Shown here piece by piece: positions 37,853 through 46,420 of a stretch of 64,000 nucleotides of DNA; position 1 is the first letter of the stretch, and every line of letters begins with the position of its first letter. The DNA is taken from assembly GCA_963791295.1 (NCBI GenBank), contig CAWBRY010000001.1, positions 1,674,001 to 1,738,000 on the forward strand, given 5' to 3'. The DNA comes from CAWBRY01 sp963791295 (GTDB lineage Bacteria > Bacteroidota > Bacteroidia > Chitinophagales > Chitinophagaceae). The translations under genes and the position numbers were made by a program. Under the pieces are notes generated by a model. The model saw only the letters and a program-made list of their open reading frames with translations. It did no database searches and had not been told where the DNA came from.

Positions 37853-39520
37853 ATGTTCAAAAGGATAAGTCTACTCTTGCTGCTGTTGTGTATTTCAATT
37901 CTATCTTTTGGGCAGTCTTCAAGCACAGTCCATAGAATTGAGATCTTTTCGAAGGTTTGGGGCTTCCTGAAGTATTATCACCCAGCCGTCGCATCCGGTC
38001 AATTTGATTGGGATTCAATATACCTTGGATTTGTTCCGAAAGTAATCTACGCAAAAAACAATGCCGAATTCAATAAAGTGGTGAGTGCTATTATGGAACA
38101 GGCGGGTCGGGTCGAAAAACCCGGTCCGATAATAGATGAATCAGACAGTTTATTTACTCGAAATCGAATAAATAACGGCTGGATGATAAAATCGGAAATA
38201 CTTTCGATGGAGATAAAGAAGAAACTTGCAGAGATATATCAGAACAGGAATCAAGGAGCTAACCAATACATCAAAATAGTCAATCATACCGCGGATTTTA
38301 GTGGCGAAACCCGGTATGAACAAATGGGATTTCCTCCGTTAGAATTTCGCCTCTTGTTTCTTTCGCGTTTTTGGAATATCATAACTCACTTTGCTCCATA
38401 TAAATACCTTGCAAATAGTTGGGAAAAGAATTTGGGGAAATTCATACCAAAGTTTCTGCTTGCAAAGGATTCAATATCCTACTATAAAGCCCTACTTGAA
38501 TTATGCAAATCATTGAATGACGGACATTCCCAGCTCTCCCTGCCAGAGGGGAGGAGTGTGACCGATCTGATCTATGGCGCATACACGGTGCCGTTTTATT
38601 GCGATATTCTCAACGGAAAAGTGGTCATAAGAAAAGTATTCACTGATTCAATTGCCACCTCCGCAAATATCCAACCAGGCGATATTGTCTTAAAAATCAA
38701 TGGCAAGCCATGCAATGAATTGATTAAGGACCGAAAAAAATATATCTCTTCTTCGAATCAGTCTGATGAATATCATCAATTGGCTCGCTTTATTTTGGAT
38801 GGCCCTGAATTAACGGCCAGCCTGGTCATTCGAAGAGGAGATAGGCTATTGAATACTGTCGTGAAAAGAGTACCGAATACAAACAGAAACTGGGGAGGCT
38901 TTATAAATTATACAAGCAATGAGGTCGGGTACAAGAGCTTAAGCGATTCCATCCTGCTTATATACGCAATGCAGATTTGGGACGGGAACCTGGACACTAT
39001 CAAGACTTTGATTGGCAGGTCCAAAGCAGTGATTTTTGACGTTAGGAATTACCCTCAGAATGATGCATTCTTTTATATTGCCGACCCTTTCCTTGCCGAA
39101 CCCAGACTCATAAATTATTCAACGATTGCGATAACCCAATCGCCGGGTCTTTTTAAGTGGGAACCTGCACCCAAAATTGGGCGCTTCAATGATTATCCTT
39201 TTAAAGGAAAGGTTCTCCTCCTTGCGGATGAAAGGACTCAGAGTCAAGGCGAATATTCCTGCATGGTATTGCAGACCATTCCCGGTGCAGTGACAATTGG
39301 GCGAAAAACAGCAGGTGTGGATGGAGTCTATACCTCCGTACCCCTCGGCGGAGGCATCAGTGTGTCTTATTCAGGATACGGGATTTATTATCCAGACAAA
39401 ACTCCAACACAGAAAGTGGGTATTGAAATAGATATTACAGTTCCGAAAACTATTGCATCTATTAAAAACAATAAGGATGAGATTTTAGAGAGGGCCTTAT
39501 TGTATTTGCAGGGCCATTGA
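37853..39520 (+). CDS. S41 family peptidase (C-terminal processing protease type)
   Basis: A secreted serine peptidase of 555 residues. Signal peptide 1-20 (LLLLLCISILSFGQ). An N-terminal helical module precedes a PDZ domain around residue 275-300 (IQPGDIVLKINGKPC). The S41 catalytic core is at about 395-520: ERTQSQGEYSC carries the presumed nucleophile Ser, followed by IGRKTAGVDG. The catalytic Lys of tail-specific proteases is not obvious, as in tricorn-core-like members. The reading frame is intact. Confidence 0.85.
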   Translation: MFKRISLLLLLLCISILSFGQSSSTVHRIEIFSKVWGFLKYYHPAVASGQFDWDSIYLGFVPKVIYAKNNAEFNKVVSAIMEQAGRVEKPGPIIDESDSLFTRNRINNGWMIKSEILSMEIKKKLAEIYQNRNQGANQYIKIVNHTADFSGETRYEQMGFPPLEFRLLFLSRFWNIITHFAPYKYLANSWEKNLGKFIPKFLLAKDSISYYKALLELCKSLNDGHSQLSLPEGRSVTDLIYGAYTVPFYCDILNGKVVIRKVFTDSIATSANIQPGDIVLKINGKPCNELIKDRKKYISSSNQSDEYHQLARFILDGPELTASLVIRRGDRLLNTVVKRVPNTNRNWGGFINYTSNEVGYKSLSDSILLIYAMQIWDGNLDTIKTLIGRSKAVIFDVRNYPQNDAFFYIADPFLAEPRLINYSTIAITQSPGLFKWEPAPKIGRFNDYPFKGKVLLLADERTQSQGEYSCMVLQTIPGAVTIGRKTAGVDGVYTSVPLGGGISVSYSGYGIYYPDKTPTQKVGIEIDITVPKTIASIKNNKDEILERALLYLQGH

Positions 39521-39532
39521 ACTTGTTCCTTC

Positions 39533-39733
39533 TCAACCGACTTTTCCGGACTTGGGATTTTCTTTCTCCTTACTCACCTGTTCCGGATTCTTGGTACCGT
39601 CAGCCACACCACCCTCGTAATTTGGGTCTTGCTCAGCTCCCTGATTAAAAGCACCACTGCCGGCATTCTTGTCGTGCTTGTCCGCGATGCCTCCATGTTG
39701 CTTGTCCTCGTTACGCTTTTTTTCTTTTTTCAT
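39533..39733 (-). CDS. Small hydrophilic protein
   Basis: A 66-residue, highly charged and Gly/Asn-rich protein with no hydrophobic segment (KDEKQHGG-like N terminus, GAFNQGAEQDPNYEGGVADG core). The composition resembles small stress-related disordered proteins of Bacteroidota. It is convergent with the S41 gene, 12 bases apart. Unknown function. Confidence 0.6.
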   Translation of the reverse strand: MKKEKKRNEDKQHGGIADKHDKNAGSGAFNQGAEQDPNYEGGVADGTKNPEQVSKEKENPKSGKVG

Positions 39734-39900
39734 AAATCATTAGTTCTTTCATCAAAACTCATCAGGCCTGGTCAATTTTTCATCAACGATTGGCCTCAAT
39801 CTCTATATGCAGCAATCATGCCGGAGCAGCCTTGATAATTTTGGCACAGTTCTTTAATGGTAATGACGGAAATAATCAATTCTAAATAAAAACCATTTTT

Positions 39901-40101
39901 ATGCGTAAATCAGCTTTGACATTCTTTGCGGGACTGGCACTCGGTGCAATGGCAGGTATCTTGTTTGCACCCCGTAAAGGGTCAAAAACCAGAAAGAAAC
40001 TGAAAAGCGGGGCAGGCGAACTTGCGGACACCGTAAAGGAAACTTATTCAAACATGGTAGGTGAAGGAAAGGCGCTGAAGGAAAAAGTGAAGAACGTCTA
40101 A
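39901..40101 (+). CDS. YtxH domain-containing small protein
   Basis: A 66-residue membrane-anchored protein. One Gly/Ala-rich membrane helix (FFAGLALGAMAGILFAP) is followed directly by the basic RKGSKTRKKLK signature of the YtxH family and an amphipathic tail. Family members are general-stress or envelope proteins of unknown mechanism. A strong stem-loop terminator follows 27 bases after the stop. Confidence 0.88.
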   Translation: MRKSALTFFAGLALGAMAGILFAPRKGSKTRKKLKSGAGELADTVKETYSNMVGEGKALKEKVKNV

Positions 40102-40128
40102 CCACAATACGGGAAGTTTTTACCACGA

Positions 40129-40207
40129 AGGCATAAGGAATCGTCAGGAACCCTCAGGGGTCTTGCGGATTTCTTTATGCCTATTTTTTTTTTTTTTTTT
40201 TTTTTTT
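40129..40207 (+). terminator. Intrinsic terminator after the YtxH gene
   Basis: AGGCATAA at 40129-40136 pairs perfectly with TTATGCCT at 40175-40182; the stem continues inward through GGAATC/GATTTC with one G-U pair and a bulge, and the loop holds a small ACCC...GGGT stem. The following T tract is 24 bases long (40184-40207), far longer than a normal U tract, and marks the edge of an anomalous region. Confidence 0.8.
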
Positions 40208-40920
40208 GTTTTTTTGTGTAGTTTTCTTTCGTCGTGTGACTGTCTCTTTGTTTTTTTTCTTGTTGCTTGGTGTTTCTTCGGCGTTTTTTTGCTGCGCGTG
40301 GTAGGGTCGCTTTTTTAGAAAAGGCATATTTCTTTCGCGCGGGGCTATGGTTGGGGTGAAGTTCAGACGTCTTCATTGTTGATGAGTTCTGAGGGTGTCG
40401 CTTTCTTTTCTTTGACGCTGCTACCGCGCTTTTTGGGTGATGGTGGTGCGATGTGCTTCGCGCTGCTGATTCTGCCTTTTGTTGGGCGCTTTCGATTCTC
40501 TGTTGGTGTAAGTTGGCTTCGCGCAGTTTTCAGCTTGCGTCGCTGTTTCTGCGCCGCAGGTCAGTCTCTTCTTCTTTGAGTGGTGAGCTCTCGGAGTTCG
40601 GGTTGAGGTGTCTCGTCGTTGCTTCGAGATTTCTCTTTTTTCGTTAGCGTCTGCTTGTGACTCGTAGCGTGCCTGTGCCTTCCTTGTTCGTTGCCCGCGC
40701 TGCTCCTCTTGACGGCTTGGCCTGTCTGTCGGTGCCTGGCGTTTTGGTGGAGAGGTTGGGTGCTGGTTTGTTTGTAGGGTGGCTCGGGGGCCTGCTGCCT
40801 TCGCTGGCCCTTCCTCCTTTTTGTCCGCCTCTTTTTGCTTGGTGCTGTGCATGGTTTGTCGACCTTACCTCAGGGCTGGGCGGTATGTTGGTTGGTAGGT
40901 TGACGGCCTGCTGGTTTTGC
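40208..40920. other. A-depleted, T/G-rich anomalous stretch without credible genes
   Basis: About 710 bases with very few A residues on the plus strand and very many T and G, in sharp contrast to both flanks. Long open frames exist only because A-poor DNA has few stop codons; their translations are Lys/Thr/Arg/Gln-rich on one strand and Cys/Leu/Val-rich on the other, with no domain. It begins at the 24-T run and ends inside a glycosidase gene whose 5' part is missing. I read it as low-quality or misassembled sequence. Confidence 0.6.
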
Positions 40921-41680
40921 TTTCTGGATAGCGTGTTGGAAGGAGATAAGACCCAAAGGCCCGCGAATTGGTGCGATACGATTGGATTTGGCCATAAAGA
41001 TGCGTACTCGAAACGCACTTGCATACAATGCTCTCATAAAATTTTACGAGGCAATTGAAAAGTTTGGAGATAAAAAGATGGCGGATGAGTACAAAACAAA
41101 AGCAGCCCAGTTAAAATCTGCCTATGCCGATACATTTTTTAATCCGGCTACCGGAGTTCTCGCCGGATGGAAAAGCGCCGACGGAAAATTACATGACTAT
41201 TACTTCATCTTCGTCAACACCGTTGCCATTAGCTATGGCCTGATAGAAGATAAGATGGCAAATCGCATCATGAACGCGTTACTACAAAAGATGAAAGATG
41301 TCGGTTATACCAATTTCGAATTAGGCCTTCCAGGCAATCTTATCCCGGTTATTCGAAAGGACTATACCGATCTCTTATTAGAGGTAGGTGGCGGACAGAG
41401 GGAAGATAATCTGGATGGATTTCAGATCTACGAGAATGGAGGGGCTACTGCTTGTTTCACCTATTTCACCATCCATGCATTGGAAAAGCTTGGGCGATTC
41501 GAGGATGCGGATATGATTCTACTTCCCTTGCTCAAAAGTATGAGTGAAGGCAATTTCCAGGGTTGTGGTGCAAATGGAAGAACAAAGGATTGGAAGACCT
41601 GGAACGGAGAATGTTGGGGATACGAGGGATTCCTGGTTGACATACCATATGTTCCTGTTATCCGTGGTGGAGAGGAGTAA
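40921..41680 (+). pseudogene. Six-hairpin glycosidase, C-terminal fragment
   Basis: Coding sense starts abruptly at about 40921 (FLDSVLEGDKTQRPANWCD), runs to DIGFGHKDAY-like sequence, shifts frame at an AAA run near 41006, and continues to 41680. The repeated helical hairpins with NALAYNALIKFYEAIEKFGD, then REDNLDGFQIYENGG and GECWGYEGFLVD resemble the (alpha/alpha)6 barrel of alpha-L-rhamnosidase-like and related glycoside hydrolases. The exact GH family is uncertain. The N-terminal half, including part of the catalytic barrel, is missing behind the anomalous stretch. The isomerase-like gene follows at once, so the two were one operon. Confidence 0.65.
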
Positions 41681-41719
41681 AAGAAAAAAATGATGTATTC
41701 TTATGCCACAACTAATAAA

Positions 41720-43285
41720 ATGAAAATAGGGCTATTCGGAATAGGGTTAGATGCTTACTGGCCGCAATTCACCGGACTTAAGGAAAGACTGGAAGGCTAC
41801 CTGGATATAGTGGAAGAGAAATTGACAGCAATGCATCGTGAAATTATAAATGCAGGGCTGGTAGACAATGTTGACAAAGCATTTGCCGCGGGAGATCTGT
41901 TTCGCAGGGAAGGTGTAGACATTATCTTTCTCTATGTAACCACCTATGCATTGTCTGCAACAGTATTGCCTGCGGTGCAGCGAACAAAGGCGCATGTAAT
42001 TATTCTCAACCTATCTCCGGAGGCAGCTATTCCATACGATTCATTAAATGCCTTAGCAGACACAACATGAAAAACGGCGAATGGCTTGCATATTGCTCGG
42101 CGTGTCAGTGCCTGAGATGGCTAATGATTTTAAACGCTGTGGCATACAGTTTCATCAGGTAACCGGCATGTTGCTCAATGACCAAGAATGCTGGCGTGAA
42201 ATAGAGAACTGGGTGGATGCAGCGAAAGTCGCCGGAAAATTATTCGTCAATCGCCTCGGGTGTATGGGCCACTATTATAGCGGGATGCTGGATATCTATA
42301 CCGATCTGACACAATTTTATTCTCATTTTGGCGGACATATCGAAATGATTGAAGTTGAAGAATTGGCAGCTCTTCGGAAAACCGTAAGTGAGAGGGACGT
42401 TAAAGAACGTCTTCGTTTGTTTGATGACGCCTTTGAAATACAGTCCGGCTGTTCTCCAGAAGAATTAAAAGAAGGCTGCCATCACATCGCTGGCACTTGA
42501 TAACCTGGTAGCAAAATATAAGCTGGGATCCCTGGCCTATTATTATAAAGGTAGTGGCAGCCCGGAACATGAGGAAGCCATCAGTTCCATCATCCTGGGC
42601 ACTTCATGGTTGACGGCCAATCACATTCCCGTTGCCGGAGAATTCGAAATAAAGAATGTAAGCGATGAAGATAATGGAATGTTTTAATGTACGGGTCTCC
42701 TTTACGAATATTAAAAGATGACTTCACCGATGAAGTAGTATCACTGGGTCACGATGGTCCTGGACATATCGCTATTGCGGAAGGCAAGACTAAAGTGAAG
42801 CAGCTGAGTGTATATCATGGAAAATGGGAAGTGGGCACTCGGTTGAAATGAGCATGAAGAATGGCCCTGTACCGTTGCTGAGCATTTCAGAAGCGTCGGC
42901 GGGTAAATTTAGGTTTCTGGTACAGAAGCTGAATCAGTTGCAGGACCCATATTGCAAATTGGCAACACCAATAGCCGTTATAAGTTTGCAATCGGTGCAA
43001 AGGCTTTTGTCAACAAATGGAATATTATGTCCGGCTCACATTGTGCAGTCGGCGTGGGACATATCAGTTCATGAATTCAGAATCTCGGCGAGTTACTCGG
43101 AATGGAGGTTGTTAAAGTCTGTTAACAGATTTCAGTCTGCATCATTTGGACGAACGGGATTTGGCACATATAATGAACAATATTGGCGGAGCAAACAGCG
43201 CACTAAGAAACTATGCCGATGATATGCTGCCTATACTTCGCAGACATCTTGAAATCGCCGATAGTATTGCACAAGATTTTCAATA
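41720..43285 (+). pseudogene. L-arabinose/L-fucose isomerase-like protein, multiply frameshifted
   Basis: A cytoplasmic sugar isomerase relative. The N-terminal piece has FGIGLDAYWPQFTGL and the Rossmann-like VDIIFLYVTTYALSATVLP. Correcting one missing base near 42068 and another near 42106 restores the family motif GEWLAYCSACSVPEM, then FHQVTGMLLNDQECW and LGCMGHYYSGMLDIYTD. Later pieces continue in other frames (SLAYYYKGSG, GHIAIAEGKTKVKQLSVYHG) to the tail GGANSALRNYADDMLPILRR ending at 43285. At least six frame changes. An upstream Met at 41690 is possible. The product would convert a ketose/aldose released by the locus. Confidence 0.75.
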
Positions 43286-43293
43286 GGAAGGAT

Positions 43294-44886
43294 TTACTTC
43301 TGTTCTACTTCCATTAGTTTTTCCAGGATGCGAATTGTCGGATCCTGGGCCTTTGAGGCCGTTTGATTTTTATCAAATGTATCTATCACCCACATCAGGA
43401 TCTTATCTCCCGGATATCTTGTCATTTCAACCTTCAACCAGGCCTTCGCCTTATCTGTTTGTCCTGACTTTTCCATAGCCCAGGCAGTGACCAGCGCATT
43501 AGCCGAATAGATGTTCGTAGAAGTGATCTCTGGCCCAGGAATGAAATCGATGATCTTTTTTAAAGCGGTCTCTGCATCCGTTGTTTTATGGAGGTGCGAA
43601 TAGGCCATATACAGCAGCCAGTTTTCAAGACGCTCATCAATATCTGAATCGTATGGCTTTCCTTCACCCAGGTTTTCGGGCCATAATTTTGCAACCTGCA
43701 CAAATTGAATTGCCTTCTTATGATCATTGTTGCGCAACGCTTGCACGGCCATCATTAGTTTTGCCTCTCTATATAGCTGTCTCCCTTCCGTGGCCCCTTC
43801 AAACGGAATGATACTTAATTTGGAAAGCAAAACATCGCATTCCTTGTATTTCTGATTCAATAGTAAGGTCTTAGCATACAGCATTCCCATGATGAAATTG
43901 GTCGGGTGATTTTCATAAAAATCCCCTGCGACGCTTAAAGCCTTTTTAGGTTCATTATTTTTAAGATAATATTCGGCCAGCAGCTTGGAGAAACGCCATT
44001 GGCCTTTATCGAGTGAAATTGCATGAACGAGGTCCTTTTCTGCGTGCTCAGGGATTAACGAGGCTCGGACGGCGTAGAATGAAGGATCATTGGCTTCGTC
44101 TCCACAATCCAGAAAGAGTCGCTTTGCTTTATCAAGGTTTCTGCGGCTATGATAGATTAGAGCAAGGCTATACTTTAAATTCCAATCCTTGTTTGACTCT
44201 ATCAGCTTCGAAAGTATTTCTGCCGTTTCTTCTCTAAAAGGGTAGGCACTTGGAGTATGGACATCACCAGCTTCATTCTCTTTGATGGTGAAATATCTTT
44301 TCCAAATTCCCGCCTCTACTCCGGCAGGTGTGATGGATAACAGAGCCTTTATCTCCTCATCCAGACCAATGCGGTAGTACCAGGTTGCCAGCTCCACACA
44401 AGTCTCAGAAGGCAACTCGTTTCGAATTGCAGATAAAAATGCTTTCTTAGTATTATCGTTTTGATGAACGAAATAATTTTCAAATGAAACAAAATGATTT
44501 AGCGGATCCATGTCACGAATTGATTTGAGGCTTTCTTCATAAGCATTGTCATTTTTAATTTTGCGGTAGATCAAGGCCAGTAACTGCAATCCATCTATAT
44601 TTTGCTTGTTGTAGATCAGCGACTTTTTAACACAATCCTCCGCCTTGTCAAATTGTTTCTCTCTAAAATAGATCTGGCTGAGGCGGTTGAATGCGGCTAC
44701 TCGAAATTCGGCAGATTGGGTAGCCAGGTCAAAACCATCTTTTGCATCAAACGTCTTATTGAGTTTTAGCGCAGCCAATCCATAATAATAGTTGGACGCT
44801 GCATCGTATGTATTAATCGCAAGAGCCCTTGATGCGGCCTCAAACGCTCCTGAATAGTTGAGCCTTCGATACTCAAGTTCACTCAA
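43294..44886 (-). CDS. TPR-repeat protein, C-terminal part of the DUF5107 gene
   Basis: About 530 residues of helical tetratricopeptide-like repeats (AALKLNKTFDAKDGFDLATQ, LALIYHSRRNLDKAKRLFLD, ALSVAGDFYENHPTNF). The first codon used by this frame is TTG and no ribosome-binding site is apparent. It overlaps the end of the DUF5107 frame by 8 bases and continues its TPR region: removing one C near 44893 joins PALSSL to SELEYRRL. DUF5107 proteins in Bacteroidota commonly have this TPR tail and about 1,000-1,100 residues, so I regard the two as one gene with one frameshift. Function unknown. Confidence 0.75.
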   Translation of the reverse strand: MSELEYRRLNYSGAFEAASRALAINTYDAASNYYYGLAALKLNKTFDAKDGFDLATQSAEFRVAAFNRLSQIYFREKQFDKAEDCVKKSLIYNKQNIDGLQLLALIYRKIKNDNAYEESLKSIRDMDPLNHFVSFENYFVHQNDNTKKAFLSAIRNELPSETCVELATWYYRIGLDEEIKALLSITPAGVEAGIWKRYFTIKENEAGDVHTPSAYPFREETAEILSKLIESNKDWNLKYSLALIYHSRRNLDKAKRLFLDCGDEANDPSFYAVRASLIPEHAEKDLVHAISLDKGQWRFSKLLAEYYLKNNEPKKALSVAGDFYENHPTNFIMGMLYAKTLLLNQKYKECDVLLSKLSIIPFEGATEGRQLYREAKLMMAVQALRNNDHKKAIQFVQVAKLWPENLGEGKPYDSDIDERLENWLLYMAYSHLHKTTDAETALKKIIDFIPGPEITSTNIYSANALVTAWAMEKSGQTDKAKAWLKVEMTRYPGDKILMWVIDTFDKNQTASKAQDPTIRILEKLMEVEQK

Positions 44887-46387
44887 GGCTGCTCAGCGCA
44901 GGTAAGTAGTTCTTGTCTTTTTTTAGACAGCCATTAATCTTTTCTTCCGCCTCTGGATATTTTCTTTGCTCGATATAACTTTTTCCCGCGAGGTAAAGAC
45001 CGTAGATTCCGTTCCAGTCAAAATCCGGGGGAGAAGCTATGGGCCTTGAAAGTGCAGCTTCCGTGAAACCTTTGCTGTCAAATTCCATTTTCGAGCGGAT
45101 AGTAATTTTCCAGGATGTATCACTCGCCTCCAGCCGAATACTATCGGAGAATGTTTGAAGTGGTTGAAGGTTCAGTTTTTTGAAATAGTCGCCCGATGAT
45201 TTGTGTACGCGAAATTCTTCATTGATGCTTTGAATAGGGCAGAAATAAAACTTGAGCCATCCATTTTCCGTTTTTGTATTCAATGCTCCCCATTCATTTG
45301 CTTTTACAAATCCTTTAGTTTGTATTACCGGAAACCAATACTCCGTCCATTTATCTGTTTCATTAGCCGCAAATTCTCTGAATTTGAATGGTGAATACAT
45401 GCTCTTCTCAACACTTTGGTTGAACAGTCTTCCACTCTGTACCTCTACATATTGGCCATCCTTATCCGTTAATAGCTTTTCCCAGATCATACCTTGATGC
45501 GAAAGACCCCAGATCCATATTTTCTTGCCCGCTTTATCATCGCGCCGGGCATAGCGCGCCATTCCATAGTCATCATCATGCCAATACCCGCCAAAGAAAT
45601 CAGTATAGACACCAAATACATGATAAGACTTATATCCGCCAAAATTGTTTTGATCATAAAAAGAAATATTCCGTCCCGTTCTTTTATCGATCGGCCATTC
45701 TCCATATTCGCCTTCATGGCCCAGGTGATGATTACCCGGATAAATAAATTCCAGGTTACCATTTGCCTTAATTCCCGTATTCATCCACGTGTAATAGGGT
45801 TGTTCAAGCAGCGAAGTGTTATACCAGGTGGATTCAGTGGTAAAGTAAGCCTTATCAGAGGGTAGGTTGACTTCAAGTCGCCATTGCGTCTGTGTCAGTA
45901 GATCAAGTACGCCGATGATGCAGCTGGCGCTTCCATCGGGCTTCTGAAGAGTTATATAGTCGACCGGAGTTGCGCAATTGGGTGTGTGGCCAATGATGCC
46001 ATAGTTAGCTTCAATGCCTCCGCTCGTCCAGGGACCTCTCATGGCAACGTCCCGAAACTTTACGACATGGTTGTTATAAAGAAAATCCTTTCCTGATTTC
46101 TTTTCAGATGCGCTCCAGATCTTTCCACCCACCTCTGGCAGGATGGTCACCTTAATGTATTCGTTTTCCAACTCCACGACCTGCCATTCTTTTTGTTCGG
46201 GTATGGTGGTGAAACCGTCATATCGAAAATAAGGATAGATCTTACCAAGTGGATCGGGAATGGAACTGGGATCGGAATAAGGATAAGTTGTAAATACCTT
46301 CTTATATTCTTTTACTGACGATTTGTTTTGGGCAGACAAATTGCAGCAAAGATGAAAGAGGATAATTATCGGAAATATTTTTTTCAT
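44879..46387 (-). CDS. DUF5107 domain protein, N-terminal part
   Basis: A secreted protein with signal peptide (IIILFHLCCNLSAQ). Residues 60-340 are the DUF5107 beta-sandwich, a galactose-mutarotase-like fold: ENEYIKVTILPEVGGKIWSA, RGPWTSGGIEANYGIIGHTP, YPGNHHLGHEGEYGEWP, WGLSHQGMIWEKLLTD. The frame ends in the first TPR unit (YPEAEEKINGCLKKDKNYLP) and the repeats go on in the next frame. These proteins accompany glycoside hydrolases in Bacteroidota utilisation loci and may bind or process glycans; no activity can be assigned from sequence. Upstream neighbour is a GH2 gene, 33 bases away. Confidence 0.85.
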   Translation of the reverse strand: MKKIFPIIILFHLCCNLSAQNKSSVKEYKKVFTTYPYSDPSSIPDPLGKIYPYFRYDGFTTIPEQKEWQVVELENEYIKVTILPEVGGKIWSASEKKSGKDFLYNNHVVKFRDVAMRGPWTSGGIEANYGIIGHTPNCATPVDYITLQKPDGSASCIIGVLDLLTQTQWRLEVNLPSDKAYFTTESTWYNTSLLEQPYYTWMNTGIKANGNLEFIYPGNHHLGHEGEYGEWPIDKRTGRNISFYDQNNFGGYKSYHVFGVYTDFFGGYWHDDDYGMARYARRDDKAGKKIWIWGLSHQGMIWEKLLTDKDGQYVEVQSGRLFNQSVEKSMYSPFKFREFAANETDKWTEYWFPVIQTKGFVKANEWGALNTKTENGWLKFYFCPIQSINEEFRVHKSSGDYFKKLNLQPLQTFSDSIRLEASDTSWKITIRSKMEFDSKGFTEAALSRPIASPPDFDWNGIYGLYLAGKSYIEQRKYPEAEEKINGCLKKDKNYLPALSSLE

Positions 46388-46420
46388 AAAACCAAATATG
46401 TAGCAGTTGATTTTGGGCGC

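Noticed and set aside
40098..41058. Several long frames on both strands in the A-poor stretch
   Set aside because: Low A content removes stop codons by itself; the translations have extreme composition and no domain.
41690..43285. Programmed frameshifting in the isomerase-like gene
   Set aside because: There are many indels at unrelated positions without slippery heptamers; errors or decay explain them better.
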